Assembly: GCA_034769895.1 (NCBI GenBank)
Contig: CM068369.1
Coordinates: forward strand, 149,259,574-149,323,573
DNA from: Magicicada septendecula
Lineage: Eukaryota > Arthropoda > Insecta > Hemiptera > Cicadidae
Direction: 5' to 3'
DNA length: 64,000 nt
The translations under genes were made by a program, and so were the position numbers. Shown piece by piece: positions 16,331-29,627 of the stretch (position 1 is the stretch's first letter; the number at the start of each line of letters is the position of its first letter). The notes below the pieces were generated by a model. The model saw only the letters and a list, made by a program, of their open reading frames with translations. It was not told where the DNA came from and made no database searches.

Positions 16331-17660
16331 AATCTTCTCCATGTCAAGGTATAGGATTACAGCCTGTTTTGCCTTCACTGAAGGCATCTCTTTTCCTTGC
16401 CCTACCTATATCTCGTCTTCCCTGAGGTCTGTATCTTATTACTTGTTTAGGTAGTCCCATGTTTTCCATTCTCTTGATATCCTGCCTCTATTTTATTTGT
16501 CCTTCCCTTATTCTGCCGGCTATAGAATATACATTTTACTTGGTACTTATATTTTCATTTCATATTTGATATCTAAGGGTTTGCATTATGAATACTCGAC
16601 ACAATATTTTTCTTGTTAGATTCGAAGTTTTAAGTAATTTTCTCTTAAAAAGTGTGTATGAACATTTTAGCACGACGAGATTGTCTGTTTTATTATTATT
16701 CTTAACGTTTTGGTTTTTATTATTAATTTTTGGTTTATTGATTTATTCTACCCAATTCAATCTATTATTGAATCCGATATGAATAAATCGGTTTACTTAC
16801 TCTTTGACATCGTTTATTAATTTTGTTTAAATAGTTTAGAATGTTTTTTGTTCCATTTCATGAGTTCGATTCTGAAGAAGTTGCGTTGACTCTTCTATTA
16901 TTAGCTGCGGTGAGTTGCTCTGTACTTTCCTGTATAGACACTAACATAAACACAACATGTACATGATACTTAATATTATTATAACATTAATAGTTAATAA
17001 CATTTTATTATGGCCTATGCATACTGCATTGGTCATTGTCACTTCTGATAGTGTCCTTTTTCTTCATCTTGTGGTTTTATTACCTTAACTATAGTTTGTT
17101 AAGTGAGTTTACTATACTTTAGGAAGTTACCTTTTTATATGGGTTGTAATCCTATCAAATTATTCTCGTTATTGCTTGAATATCTCTTATCATTGTTTTG
17201 ATAGCACTGTTATTATTGTGCAGTAGTTCATTCTGCATTTATACTGAAAATTGCTTTGGTTTAAAGTAACCAAGATTACTTGCATCTAGCTGTCAACATG
17301 GTTTATTTATTATTATGGTTATTATTAGTATTTGGGTGGCTATAATCCTTGAATTTACTTATTCGAATAGTATTCTGCCTCATTCAATGTTGTTGGTTTA
17401 GTTCCTACTCTTTTATGATAAGTTTACAAGATAATTTTGTTCGTCATGCATCCATTCTATGGCAAGCATATAGTTATAATATACAACAATGGATTATTGT
17501 CGGTTTTGTGTTTCTGTATTACATTTGATTTATTTGACTTTATGTAGTACTGGTATATCTATTGGTTATTATTAGATTACATTTTGTTTATCTTTTACAG
17601 TCTTTACTATTGGTAATTAGTGGTTATTTCTAATATCAATTCCTAATTTTAAAATTAAAG
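16331..17660. other. AT/T-rich intergenic DNA
   Basis: No gene, transposon domain or notable repeat is recognised. Short open frames are low-complexity. Confidence 0.4.
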
Positions 17661-17705
17661 GTGTACCTTCAATTTCACCAGAAGGAAAGTGGTATGTTGG
17701 TACAA
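17661..17705 (+). other. Possible 45-bp host exon
   Basis: TTAAAATTAAAG precedes and GTAAGTAAAA follows a 45-bp segment whose translation (VPSISPEGKWYVGT) has non-random composition and no stop. The donor is close to consensus; the acceptor tract is only moderately pyrimidine-rich. No gene is recognised and no neighbouring exon was found. Confidence 0.22.
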
Positions 17706-17889
17706 TGTAAGTAAAACATTTTGTTCTGTTTTCTTTTTTTCATATTTGGTTCATACGTACAAGTGAAAAACTTTCTGGGGCGATGTAGCTCACAAACCCT
17801 ACAAAGACTCGGCGTTTTCCACAACTTGTATTTAGGAAAGAACAAAAAGAAAAATCAGATTTCTGTGTTATGATCTGCACTATTCTGTT

Positions 17890-19030
17890 AGTTATTATGG
17901 TTTGTACCCTAAGAATATTCGTATGTTAGCCTCCGAATACTTGTTTGCAAATAACGTCGATTTTCTGGTGAACTGGGCCGGTAAAAGATTGTTTTACTGG
18001 CTTCATGCAGCGACATTCAAGGTTGTCTTTTAGAGAGGCTGAAGCAACAAGTTTTGCAATAGCATTTAGTTTTAATAAACATAACATAAAACTTTCTTCA
18101 ATATTGGAATTCTGTGATAAGTCGCCTTCATTTTTACTGTCACAATATTTGGAATGTGAAGGAAACCAGGCAACATAACGACAGTGCACTGTCCTAACAA
18201 AGTTGTCAGTTTGAAGGGAAATAAACAAGTCAGCAGGGTTACCCCTTTGGAAAAGGGTGAAACCAGTGGTATTTTCATAGATGGCAGCTGGAAACCACCA
18301 CTTATCGTTATATCCACAGAGTGTTATGTAGATATCACTTTGATTATTTATGGACCAGCAGGTTGTATTGGAGTAGCACATCCATCAAGATAAATTACAG
18401 CCTCTCTTTTTTTACTATTTATGAAACAGTTTATACCTCATACCCGTTACAATCTGACTTCAGCCATTAGACAAGTGTTTATATGGCCTGTTTCGGTGCA
18501 GCCGCTGAGAGCTGGATGACAATAAACCCAGGTAAAACCATGACATACCTGGGCTAGCAAAAGATGCTCTTTCAAAGGCAGCTACACCATCTAACTGACA
18601 GCAGGTTTTAGTTCAACTGGAATTTGGCCATTAAATGAAAATATATTCAGTATCGAAGAGTTTCTGTGTTCACCTGTAATTGACAGAGAGATAGGAGACA
18701 AAAGTAATTATGAAGGAAGATTAACACCAACAAAAGATTGTCAAGAGACCACAGTAGCCGGACCTCCCACGTCGGAAATAAACGAGACATCTGCTAATAC
18801 CTTATCACAATTGACACCAGAATAAATTCGCCCTTATCCGAAAGCGACTGCAAAAATAAAATAGAAATGCGCCAAGAAGAAAAAGTCAAGTATTCTCACT
18901 GACTCCTATTAAAAAAGCAATTCGTATTGAAGAGGAGGCATGACAAAAGAAAGAGCGATCAAAACGGAAACTAATCATGAACGGTAAAACGAAGGCGATT
19001 TGTGGACTGTATAGAAACGGTCAATCAAAC
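17890..19030 (+). pseudogene. Decayed pogo/Tigger-like (DDE_1) transposase
   Basis: Pieces of a jerky/pogo-type transposase can be read on the plus strand through frameshifts and stops: an N-terminal PKNIRMLASEYLF segment near 17900, an AEATSFAxAFSFN-like segment near 18030-18070, a DETG-like segment followed by TTVHCPNKVVSLKGNKQV (from about 18160), a TPLEKGE block, FSSTGIWPLNENIFS near 18610 and a C-terminal IRPYPKA ... SPIKKAI region near 18830-18930. The catalytic region with the second and third acidic residues is not recognisable. It is therefore a dead copy, older than the viral insertion judging by decay. Confidence 0.6.
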
Positions 19031-22020
19031 TCTCCAAGACTTAAGAAATTGTAACAAATTAGTGGGTAGCGTAACATTTGTTATTTCAGAGGATTCTCGC
19101 TAGAGATTACCGGTAACTGCAAGAGGAACCCGCGCTGATATTGTCTCAGTGTGTTTAAAGTCCTCGGCGATGTGGAATGCTATTCAGACTAAATTTGCAA
19201 AGCAATATGAGAGCCCATTTAGGAGGAGGAGGAGATGGTGATTTTTCTACAAACTTACTGCACCTCGGTGACGGTAGTGTTCCTAATGACGATAGCTTCA
19301 CAGAAATTGACGAAAAACTGGGACATAGTAAATAGTACAACACTGTATTAATTGCTAAATTCTGTGCAAAACGTCAAGTGTTTACTTGATAAAAATTACA
19401 AGTGGTTATTCCCAAAGAATCGAATCTGTGAAGGAAAATAATGATACAAGTTTGGAAAAATTTTCTGGGGATAATAAATAAGTCCGAAGAATCTATTAAC
19501 ACCGTATTTAATATTGAAAATATAGTGTACTATCTCCAAGAATTTTTGAATTCTTTAAATCAATCTTGCATTCCGCCACAACGGTTCATTCTAAAGGTTG
19601 GCACTCCAACAATGTTGTTGAAAAATTTACATCCTCCGAACGTTTGCATAATACAAAATGCAGGTGACACGGGAATTTCTGTGTCAAGTAGGTAATAGCG
19701 TTATTATCGACTCAAAAGCCCTCTTCACACACACATTCGAATCAGTAGGCTACTGGTTGTTAGCATTACCTGGTGTAATTACCAACTTATAAATTGTAAC
19801 ATTCTTTACTTTAGTACACACTTGAAGGAAATTAACAGTTTCGAAATTACATCCTGTTGTGTCATTACGACATTAAGAATGTTGTTGGCGTGAATTTAAT
19901 GCGACAGATTTTTTTTACCTCTGCCCATATTCTCTCTTTCAGTCATCTCACTCACTCACTCACTCACTCTCTCTCTCGCACGCCAACTCGTACAGTTTCT
20001 TCTTTTTGTCAACAATTTCAGTGTTACACACAATCCTTCACTGTTTGTTTGTATCTGTTTGTTTAATCATTCATTGTGTTTGTACAGACTACACATTCAA
20101 ACTTGAGTAATCTGTTTGTAGCAGTGTAACATTTCAACAAACACTTAAAGAGGCGCGCTTTGGGTGCAGTCGCAGAAGGACCTGCCGTGCTAACTTAATG
20201 AAAATAAAAGGAAATTAATAGTGAGGTAGTCATGTTTAATTAAAGGTAGTAGTGAGGTTTGCCCCTATTAGTGAGGTAGATGGGGAAAATTGACAGAGAA
20301 AGAGTGAGGGGGAGAAGAGAGACGGGGGAGAGAGAATTACGAATTTTTAATTATTCTCATTCATACCGAATATCATTTGTAAGAATATAGTTATGCAGTT
20401 ATTGGTATACAGTAGTACCGAAGCAACATGTTTCAAGTTGACTCCCATCCGTTGGAAATTTATTCACCATTCTGATTAATAAAAATTTCTACAAGTACCA
20501 ATAATATAAATAACAACCTGCAGAAGCAGAAGAGTTTATATCTTACAGAGTTGAAGAGTTGTAATGTTACATTAATTATATTTTTGCTTTTCGTATATCA
20601 CAGTGAGCAGTAATCTAATTTTTTTGAAATAATACGTGAAGGCTTATATATTAAGAATTAATTTTTTTTTATAGTTTCCGTAACTTGCTTGTAAAATAAT
20701 TAGGTATCCAAAAGGTAAGTTACATATTTTAATAGCAACTTATAAGTTCCTCATCCTCGGTTTTTTCCTTTCTTCAAAAAGTACCACTTCTTAATTGCGA
20801 ATAAATTATTTAACGTAACAATCGTTTCACCAAAGGCTGTTTGGATCCTGTTAATAAAACTCTTGAGTCTGCTGCACATAATCCTCGCTTTTGGTTCATG
20901 TTTCGTTAACTTTCTACATTACAATAAGTTTAATTATTTTCAAGTTCCTTATAAGTAGCCAACTGTAGTAAACATCATGTACTTTGACCTCTCTCTCACT
21001 CTCTCTCTCTTTCTTTCTGTTACTCTTGTTCTTCTCAATAACTGTATCTCAGGAAGTCTGAACGTAACAGGTTCTTAAGTAAACTTCATATGACTTAACG
21101 TGCAAAATCTTAAACATCATTTGGGCTTCAGTTATGTTATAATTTTGTAAGAAAGCTTTACAAAATACTTTTTACACTGCTTCTGTATACGAAACTAGGT
21201 GCAGGTATGTAATCAAATTTTTTAGTAGGCCTATTTATTCTAACACTGTTACAGTTTCTTGAAAACGCCGTATGTAAACAAACATTAAAACTTAGTAATA
21301 AGGTTTATCAAACTACTATTTTTCTTGGACGCATTAACGCAAATCAGTAATCTAGAGACCAATTTTATATTGAAAAATCGATGTCTAATAAACGGAATTT
21401 GATATGCAAAAATCCATCGGTTAAGAAAATAAAGTAAACTTGGTTAGTAACAAATAATTTTGGCAAAATTTTTAATTTGATATAGGCTATAATTGATTCC
21501 AATTTTATTACAATCTGAGAAATGAAGCCAAATAGATTTTCATAAACGTTGGTCTAGTAACAAAAAAAGTTTCATTCTTAAGCGCACAATATTATAATTT
21601 CCCTTTCATCCCGGAAAAAAGACTGTATTAAGCTACTATCATACTTGTCTAGTCTACACTATTTAATGGGTATATTATAGGTTTCACAAAAATTGATTAT
21701 CTTACACATGGTTTTAATATATCACTAAACTTTGTGAAAAGTCTGAGTGAAAAGAATTATATACACAACGGTTGATGTTAATACAGGTCTTAATTCGTTT
21801 CAAAATTTATAGATAAATAAAAAATTAAAATTATCACATATATTGTGTGGTGTATAAAATAAATTGTAATAATCCTTTCTAATATGATTACTTAAGCCAT
21901 AATATCCGAAGTTGGACCGTTCCTTTATTCTTCTGTAGCCTCCTACATTCTTGCGTATCTGCTGTCATATTCGCGTCTCAGTCATAGTAGACAGTAGGCT
22001 ATAATATTATACCTTTTTTT
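19031..22020. other. Intergenic DNA, no gene seen
   Basis: The region is AT-rich with short pyrimidine runs (near 19940-19980 and 20990-21015) and a purine-rich stretch near 20290-20335. Nothing coding is recognised. Confidence 0.4.
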
Positions 22021-22024
22021 GCGT

Positions 22025-22325
22025 TGTCTGAGACTTGTCTCAGAGGATAAGACTCAGGCTGATCTGGGGCAAGCACCCTTCCGCCGATTGGAGATTTAGA
22101 GGAGTCGCACGCCAGCGCAGCGCGGACCGGTGGCGAAGTAGGTGGAGGCATTCAGGATAGAGTGTAGTGTATGGATGTGTATTTGTGTGTTTACGTAGTG
22201 TGCAGAGCCAAATGGGTGATGGTAGAGCCATAATAAAAGTATAAGTCAAACGACAGCCAAGACGAAGTCGAGTAACGCAGGACGCCAAAGCTGGAGGGAG
22301 GTGTCAGAGAGGCGTCAAGGTAAGG
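22025..22325 (+). promoter_or_regulatory. GC- and CpG-richer island with a splice-donor-like end
   Basis: In an AT-rich setting this segment is locally GC-rich, with several CpGs (for example CGCACGCCAGCGCAGCGCGGACCGG near 22107-22131). It ends in GCGTCAAG/GTAAGGCGG at about 22320, a good 5' splice-site match. A first non-coding exon of a host gene on the plus strand is one reading; a transposon fragment is another. Confidence 0.25.
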
Positions 22326-23280
22326 CGGGGAGGCACAAAGGAGAGGGATAAAGACCGGATAGGTAGATAGGAAAATTTAAGATGTTAAGTTATCAATAAG
22401 GAAGCCAGGTGTAGTAAGTATGACGAAGAGACTTAATTATTTCTATTTCTCCGTTGGCGGGGGTTTCTGGGAGGAGGTCCATCGGGAATGGTGAGGAGAC
22501 GGTTTATGACAAAGGAAGGTCTGCGGTAGTTACAGGTAGTATTAATATTATACAATACCTCCTTCACATTTAAGTTGAGGAATTCCAATCAGCCTTCCGT
22601 TGCGTTACTTCTCTCTTGAGCCCTTGATATAATTCGTTGCCTGCTCTGTATTGCAGCTGTAATATCTCCTTCGTTTTATAATTCGTAACGTTAAATATTC
22701 TTCCTCACCCTGGAATTTTCCATTCTCTTTTACTAATTTCTTTTCACTTCATAAGACTTTTCTATACAAAAGCAAGTATATAAAAAAGTTATAAGGTCGG
22801 GGATTAGCAACCAAACGGCATTGTTTAAAAACATTTATCTACAAGTTTCTTTTCTATAGTTCATCGTACACACCCTTGCGAGATAAAAATAACTACACGG
22901 TAGTTTCTTTCGCAATTTTTCGCATTATTTTGAGACAATCGACTGGTGATTTAGAGATAAATACTTAATATTAATGGGGTCTCATACATTTTATATTATA
23001 TCTGTTTTCTATCCTACTGATAGAATTAGAAAAACGGTAGCTATCTCTCTTTTCCTTTTAAAAGCACAATACATATTAATTTACCAAGTAGCAGTTTCCT
23101 TCTTCATTTAAAATTTCTATCAAATCTACTGTATATTGGACAAAACAGAAGGGGAAACATACGTGCTTACAAGGTAGTGTAAACATCCTGTAATGCTGTC
23201 AAATCAAAATACAAAGGAAGGGGAAGTGAATACTGTAATGAGTAGCCCCTACATTCATATTTATGCAGGTGTAGGTGATG
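22326..23280. other. Intergenic DNA, no gene seen
   Basis: Mixed-composition DNA without recognised coding or repeat structure. Confidence 0.35.
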
Positions 23281-24136
23281 ATTAAGGCCCGGATTTTTAT
23301 GTAATTACATATTTGAATGCTGAGTGCACATTTACACGGAAAAGCCAGATATCGGCGAATCATACCAATAGGTGTCTTATCCGCGAGTTTAATTTTACAT
23401 ATTTTTACATATTTTTTTTCATATTACATATTTCACTCCATCTTACATATTTCTACATATTTTACTATACTTTACTTCAATTTGAAAATTGAAATGGCAA
23501 AAAATAGTTAGGCCTATAACAACATTACTCAGATGCGCAAATGTGCAATTAATCAGAATCAGGTCCAATTAAATTTATTACAAGAAAAGGCAAAATATTG
23601 CATCTGTTGCAATTGCACACATAGATTCTACTTTCAAGAAGTAAAATTTTTTACGAGCTCAAGCGACAAGTAAGGCATTTTGCACGGGATGTTAGATGAG
23701 AATGGTATGCGCGGCCCCACTCATTTACGTTTTGTTCGCACGTTCAGCGGGTTCGGTGGGGAAAGAACGTGCTGTCCGCGGTAAATAAATACTCTTCGCA
23801 GATCTTGCAATTCTCGCAACGGATTCCATCTACCTAAACAAACAAATATCTATATAACTCTATGCTATTGTAGGGCACAATGTGATTTTTGACGCCAGTA
23901 TTATCGACGCTCTCGGAGTGTAAGCCTACACGTAAATAACAATCTGGCGTGCAGTGTGGTGTGTTGAAGTTATTGTCAAGTCAGTGTTTTGTCTTTCGCC
24001 TACACTTCTGCGCTTGCTTGTTTCTTGCCTTGGCGGATTCTCGTTGTTGGACAAAAGACGTCTTAAATAATATATTGTGCGGTATTGTTCAACGCAAGTT
24101 CTTAAGAGTTTTAAATACAAATATCCTTGTTTTATC

Positions 24137-25125
24137 ATGGCACCGACCGCATCATCTTTGTCATCTAAGTTAAAATCATGGGTACAGATTGACAGTGCTT
24201 TTACAACTGACGATAAAGCTGTATTTTGCCAAGTTTGTTATGGCCAAATGGTGTTAAAGAAGAGAAGGTACTGCTGTTGTATACAGATGCAGCAGCATAC
24301 ATGTTAAAAGCAGGTAATTCTCTAAATGTGTTTTACCCCAACCTACTACATGTTACATGCCTGGCTCATGGATTGCATCGAGTAGCTGAAACTGTCAGAG
24401 ACCTTTTCCCCGAAGTAAATACATTAATATCAGCAACAAAAAAGGTGTTCTTGAAAGCTCCTTACCGTATCCAGTGCTACAAACAAAGGCTACCTGACAC
24501 ACCTCTGCCTCCAGAACCCGTAATTACAAGATGGGGAACCTGGATCGAAGCCGTAAATTTCTACAGTGACAACTTTGAAGCTGTGAAGTATGTGGTGGAA
24601 ACATTATCTCCCGATTCTGCAGTGTCAGCGAGCGAATCCTTGTCTGCATTCAACAACTCTAAGGTGATATGTTCAGTTTCGTACATCAAAACGCATTTCA
24701 GTTGTATCAAGAAACTGGAGACTGCAGGTCTGACTCTCCAAGAGGCCATAGGAATAGTTGAAGAAGCAGTTAACAAGTTAAATGCTGTGCAGGGTGAAGT
24801 CGGTGACAAAGTTTCTACTAAATTAAATGCTGTGCTGAATAGAAACCCTGGTTACTCAACTTTACATACCATTTATCGCATATGTAACGGCGAAACTGTA
24901 GAATCGATTGAGAATATTCTTCCAAGTACGATTCCTCCATATAAACATGCGCCGGTGACGACATGTGATGTCGAGAGATCCTTTTCTATCTATAAAAACA
25001 TACTCTCAGACCGAAGACAGTCCATGTCAACAGACAATATAGAAAAGTATTTAATAATTAATTGTGCAACTAAACAGTGGAAAAAAAAACTTACATGGAC
25101 ACTTTATTCTTATGCAGAGTTATAG
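24137..25125 (+). pseudogene. CGGBP1-like hAT transposase with central deletion
   Basis: From the ATG at 24137 the frame encodes an MAPTASSLSSKL start and the beginning of a BED-type zinc finger (VFCQVCYGQM). The frame then changes near 24240-24260 and resumes as the catalytic half: KVLLLYTDAAAYM, LLHVTCLAHGLHRVAE, ITRWGTWIEA, and a hAT dimerisation tail with DVERSFSIYKNILSDRR. The rest of the zinc finger and the region normally between it and the catalytic core are absent, so the copy is non-functional. The C-terminal half is one uninterrupted frame (24226-25125), implying relatively recent loss. Confidence 0.7.
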
Positions 25126-25129
25126 TAGA

Positions 25130-25130
25130 G

Positions 25131-25161
<31 letters not shown>
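25130..25161. repeat. (AT)n microsatellite
   Basis: An uninterrupted alternating TA run follows directly on the hAT transposase stop codon. Confidence 0.8.
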
Positions 25162-25165
<4 letters not shown>

Positions 25166-25795
25166 ATAGATTTTCAAGTCAAAAATCTACCTTTAATTTT
25201 ATAGTAATTTCAACTCTCCTAGTAAAATACTTTGTTAAATAGTTAATAATTCTCAATTTTTTACTTTATACTCATGTCCTATACTACAGAAATCCATAGG
25301 TAAAATACTTTGTTGTTGTTAATTTTATAATATCAAGGTTTCTTTTTTAATACTGTTTTCTAAAATATGTTTTCATAAATTTTCTAAAGTACAATAAACA
25401 ATTGAAAAGTAATTCATTTCTTATGCATGCTGTCTTATTGTAAACTCTTCAACAAAGAGTTGAACTTTCAGATACTGTGTATTCTGAGGGTTAACTTATT
25501 TTCTGTAACAGAAGTGGTAATCTAACTGGTGATTAGTGTCAGCCCCGAACTTGATTAGTATTTTATGGATTACATTGACTTTGCTCAAAATATATTTGCA
25601 TGTTTTGAAAGTGATTTTAAAAAGTTTAAAATGAAGCACCTATTATTTTCAAAACCTTTCAAAGAGGGCACTGTTATGTTCTCGTAAAATGTAAATTATA
25701 TTGTTGATGTGAAAGTATTTTAATACTACATATTTCTTAAATATTACATATTTAGCTACATATTTTCCTTATTTTTCCTACATATTTATGTACAT

Positions 25796-26040
25796 AAAAG
25801 GAGACTGTGCGCTGCGCCGTACGCTAGACAGAGAGGGTATAATAGCAACTATCTCGCTCTACTTTCGTCAGTGAAACACGCGGCTGATGAGTAAATTTTA
25901 GTCGATTCATTTTTGCAGTTCAACCTGCGATAACTTCAAAACCAATAAATATACAGCAATTCTGAAAACTGCATTGTGTTCAGTAATTAAATCTCTATAA
26001 GTAGCCAAAATCTCAATTAATATAATTAACAATTACAGAA
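25796..26040 (+). repeat. Dispersed 245-bp repeat, copy A
   Basis: Nearly identical to 29386-29627: both begin with AAAAGGA(G/C)ACTGTGCGC and end with AATTAACAATTACAGAA. No coding potential. It abuts the right side of the hAT element. The family is unknown (SINE, solo end or MITE are all possible). Confidence 0.8.
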
Positions 26041-27105
26041 TTGCAAAAATTAGTTTGGAGATACGTCCGGATATGGAAGGTTCCGGATATCACAGGTCCG
26101 TATGTGACAGGTTGTACTGTATTTACCTTATAACAATTCCCCCTAAATAAAAGGGAAATCCCCAAATTCATATTTCGAAGCCACCTGTTGTAGATAAAAC
26201 GGTATTTATCTTGGATACATACGTTTAATCTCATACAAACGTTTTTATGTGTGTTCCCATCAGCACCGACACACCTGTACAGGCTTCTCTATATTTTTCT
26301 ACACCTGTCCAAATATGACTATACTGATTACAATAGTAATTTCTTCTACGGTTTGTTTATGACCATAAGATATGTCTTTATAGTTCCTTTTAAATACCAT
26401 TATTTTCTGCTCATTCGTACAAAACTTTTAATTGTTGAATGTGCCAATTCTGATAATCTTTGCCAAACCCAAATTTTAATGTTATACGGCGTCACCTTAT
26501 TATGTAGCAAACAAAATTAGAACAAATCACTGTTATTTTAGCAGTAGCTTTTTTAAGGAGCCCAGAGTAGGCCTATACCTACCCGACACGCACACATTTG
26601 AAGGATCAGTATTTTGTCTTGGAGTTCACTCTCCCAGCTGAGATACCCATGTTTTTAGGGACCAGGAACTCGCATTTGAACTTCTATCATCAGCTACATA
26701 ATGTAAATCCTAGATAAATGTACAAGCCTATGCTCTAAAAGCCTAAGCTATGATACCCACAATCATCTACGTTTCACTAAAATAATGGTTGCAAGTTAAA
26801 TTTTTTGATTCATGTTGATGCTTTTGTCTCGAAGAAACCAGGTAAATTAATCTGCTTTTCGTATCCGGCCGACGATGGTGTGCTCCCACTTACGAACAGT
26901 GGCACTTGCAACTCGTTTCACTTGCGAACACTCAAGTAGATAAGACACGTAATTAATTTTTGATACGTGAGAGTACCTCCCACTTGCGAACACACAAACA
27001 ACGATGTATGTACATCCACCCTGTATTGTGTTTATGTTTTTATAATTCGTTAAATGTATTTTTTGTTACCAACTACGTTTACCAAGTTACAATTTTTATA
27101 AAACT
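26041..27105. other. Intergenic DNA, no gene seen
   Basis: Nothing recognised beyond short chance ORFs. Confidence 0.4.
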
Positions 27106-27874
<769 letters not shown>

Positions 27875-28012
27875 AACGTCTTCGCCCGGACGGAAACTAC
27901 TCTCGTCAATTTTCAAACCGGGACAATTGACAAACTGGCAGGGACCCCGGGATCAGGTCGTCAAACCGGGACAATCCCGGTCAAACCGGGACGTATGGTA
28001 AGCCTATTTATA
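27875..28012 (-). repeat. Terminal-repeat-like segment of a DNA transposon (CCGGGAC family)
   Basis: On the minus strand, from about 28010, ACCATACGTCCCGGTTTGAC is followed by GGGATTGTCCCGGTTTG and, further in, another TGTCCCGGTTTGA. This matches from memory the ends of a widespread animal hAT-like family that begin with CAGGGTGACCATACGTCCCGG. Only one end is visible; no partner was found in the window. Confidence 0.4.
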
Positions 28013-29385
28013 CATGTATTTATCGGTTTTCAATGTTGATGTGAGCATTGTACTGTAGAATTAGGAAGCGATTGTATTGAACGAATCACGATTATCAAAT
28101 GATATACGGTATTCCTTTTAGTTCAACAATTCCGTCATCTCGTCTCCGGTACTTTGGAAAACCATTGTTATTTTCAATAGTTTAACGTAAAATGTTGCTC
28201 GGTTATTATGTGTACATATTCCATCAATCATGCAAGGAACATTAGGATTACGAGCTCTACAAGATCCATGTATCATTCGAGATAACAATTTTATGAATCC
28301 TTGGAAAAGTGATACGGCACAAAACTTAGGATAAGCAAGAGGTAGTGTATTAACTTTTTAAATTGTATATTATTATTATTTTTATTATGTTTTTACTATA
28401 AAATATTCATATTATTTTAATATGATTTTCTGGAACACGTTTGGTGGAAACGTAAAACCGGCCAGCTGATAAATAAGAGGTTGCGAGTTCAGACGTAGAT
28501 GTGTATATATGTGTCAGCCAAAACAGTGTTTTGTAAACGTACACGTCTGTCATTACAACATTAAGAATGTTATTTGACCTTGAGTAGGTACTCATGTTGA
28601 CGGGAATGAGAAATCTTGTGGTGTTAGCGCTGAATAGCCACAACAAAGGGGGGGGGGCATTCCGGCTTCCCGCGCTAACCTAGCGATCAGCTGTTTTTGC
28701 CGCGTGACGTCCGACTGGTGAAGAAATACGCGCGAGTCTTGATTTACCATGCAATCTTACCTGAGACAATGTCCTACTTAGCATCTCTCTGCTGTTTACA
28801 CGAAATATTAACAATAATTGTAATGAGCTATTCATATAGAAAAAGGATTAAACAACAAGATTAAATGGTTTGCGGCAAAAAATAATGGTAAAATCTATTT
28901 CTACATTTAATAGAAAAGTAAGCAAGTCTGTCCACATATAACATTGACAAAATGGCACAAGATGTAAAATTAAGTCGGAATTTTTTATTATTCGTTAATT
29001 TTATATTAATAGAATTATTTCGATTGTTATTAATTTACTTAGAAACCTCAGATGATACTGATATTTTTCAGTGAAACGTGCGTCAGGTGTTAAAAAGAAT
29101 ATACGAAATTATACTACTTGCAGAAGAAACAAATTGAAAACATCACAAATTTTATATATATATATAATATGCCTGCGTGGGTGGGTGCGCGTACGTGCAC
29201 ACGCGTGCGCGCATGAGTGCGTGTATAAACATTTCTATGTAGTATAATATATTTGAAACAAGCTTCCAATTATTATAATTATAATCAATATCATAATCAT
29301 TTTCTTTATCTACATTTTCTACATTCTACATTATCTACATTGAAATTTATTGACATTTAAAAGATACATTAAATATACTGTATTG
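28013..29385. other. Intergenic DNA with a Z-DNA-like tract
   Basis: No gene is seen. Positions 29185-29215 are 31 bases of strict purine-pyrimidine alternation (GTGCGCGTACGTGCACACGC...), a sequence type prone to left-handed DNA. A run of ten G lies near 28648-28657. Confidence 0.5.
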
Positions 29386-29627
29386 AAAAGGACACTGTGC
29401 GCTGCGCCGTACGCTAGACAGAAAGGGTATAATAGCAACTATCTCGCTCTACTTTCGTCAGTGAAACACGCGGCAGAGTAAATTTTAGTCGATCCATTTT
29501 TGCAGTTCAACCTGCGATAACTTCAAAACCAATAAATATACAGCAATTCTGAAAACTGCATTGTGTTCAGTAATTAAATCTCTATAAGTAGCCAAAATCT
29601 CAATTAATATAATTAACAATTACAGAA
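29386..29627 (+). repeat. Dispersed repeat, copy B (matches 25796-26040)
   Basis: Same orientation as copy A, with a few substitutions and a small deletion (CGGCTGATGAGTAAA in A is CGGCAGAGTAAA here). Confidence 0.8.

Larger units (their letters stand above)
23281..25795 (+). mobile_element. hAT-family (CGGBP1-like) element, internally deleted
   Basis: A transposase pseudogene (24137-25125) sits in this segment. The flanks are rich in TACATATT/ACATATTT motifs: about 23395-23470 on the left and 25725-25795 on the right. The left side near 23285 reads GCCCGGATTTTTATGTA and the right side near 25780 contains TTTATGTACATAAAAGG, possibly decayed inverted ends. No clear 8-bp target duplication was found by eye. 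Confidence 0.5.

Noticed and set aside
17926..18381. 151-codon minus-strand frame
   Set aside because: The plus strand at the same place reads as a pogo-like transposase remnant, so the minus frame is a shadow.
24561..24809. 82-codon minus-strand frame
   Set aside because: It is antisense to the hAT transposase.
25874..25881. CTGATGAG at 25874 as another hammerhead site
   Set aside because: No stem II or GAAAC follows, and the sister repeat copy lacks the motif.
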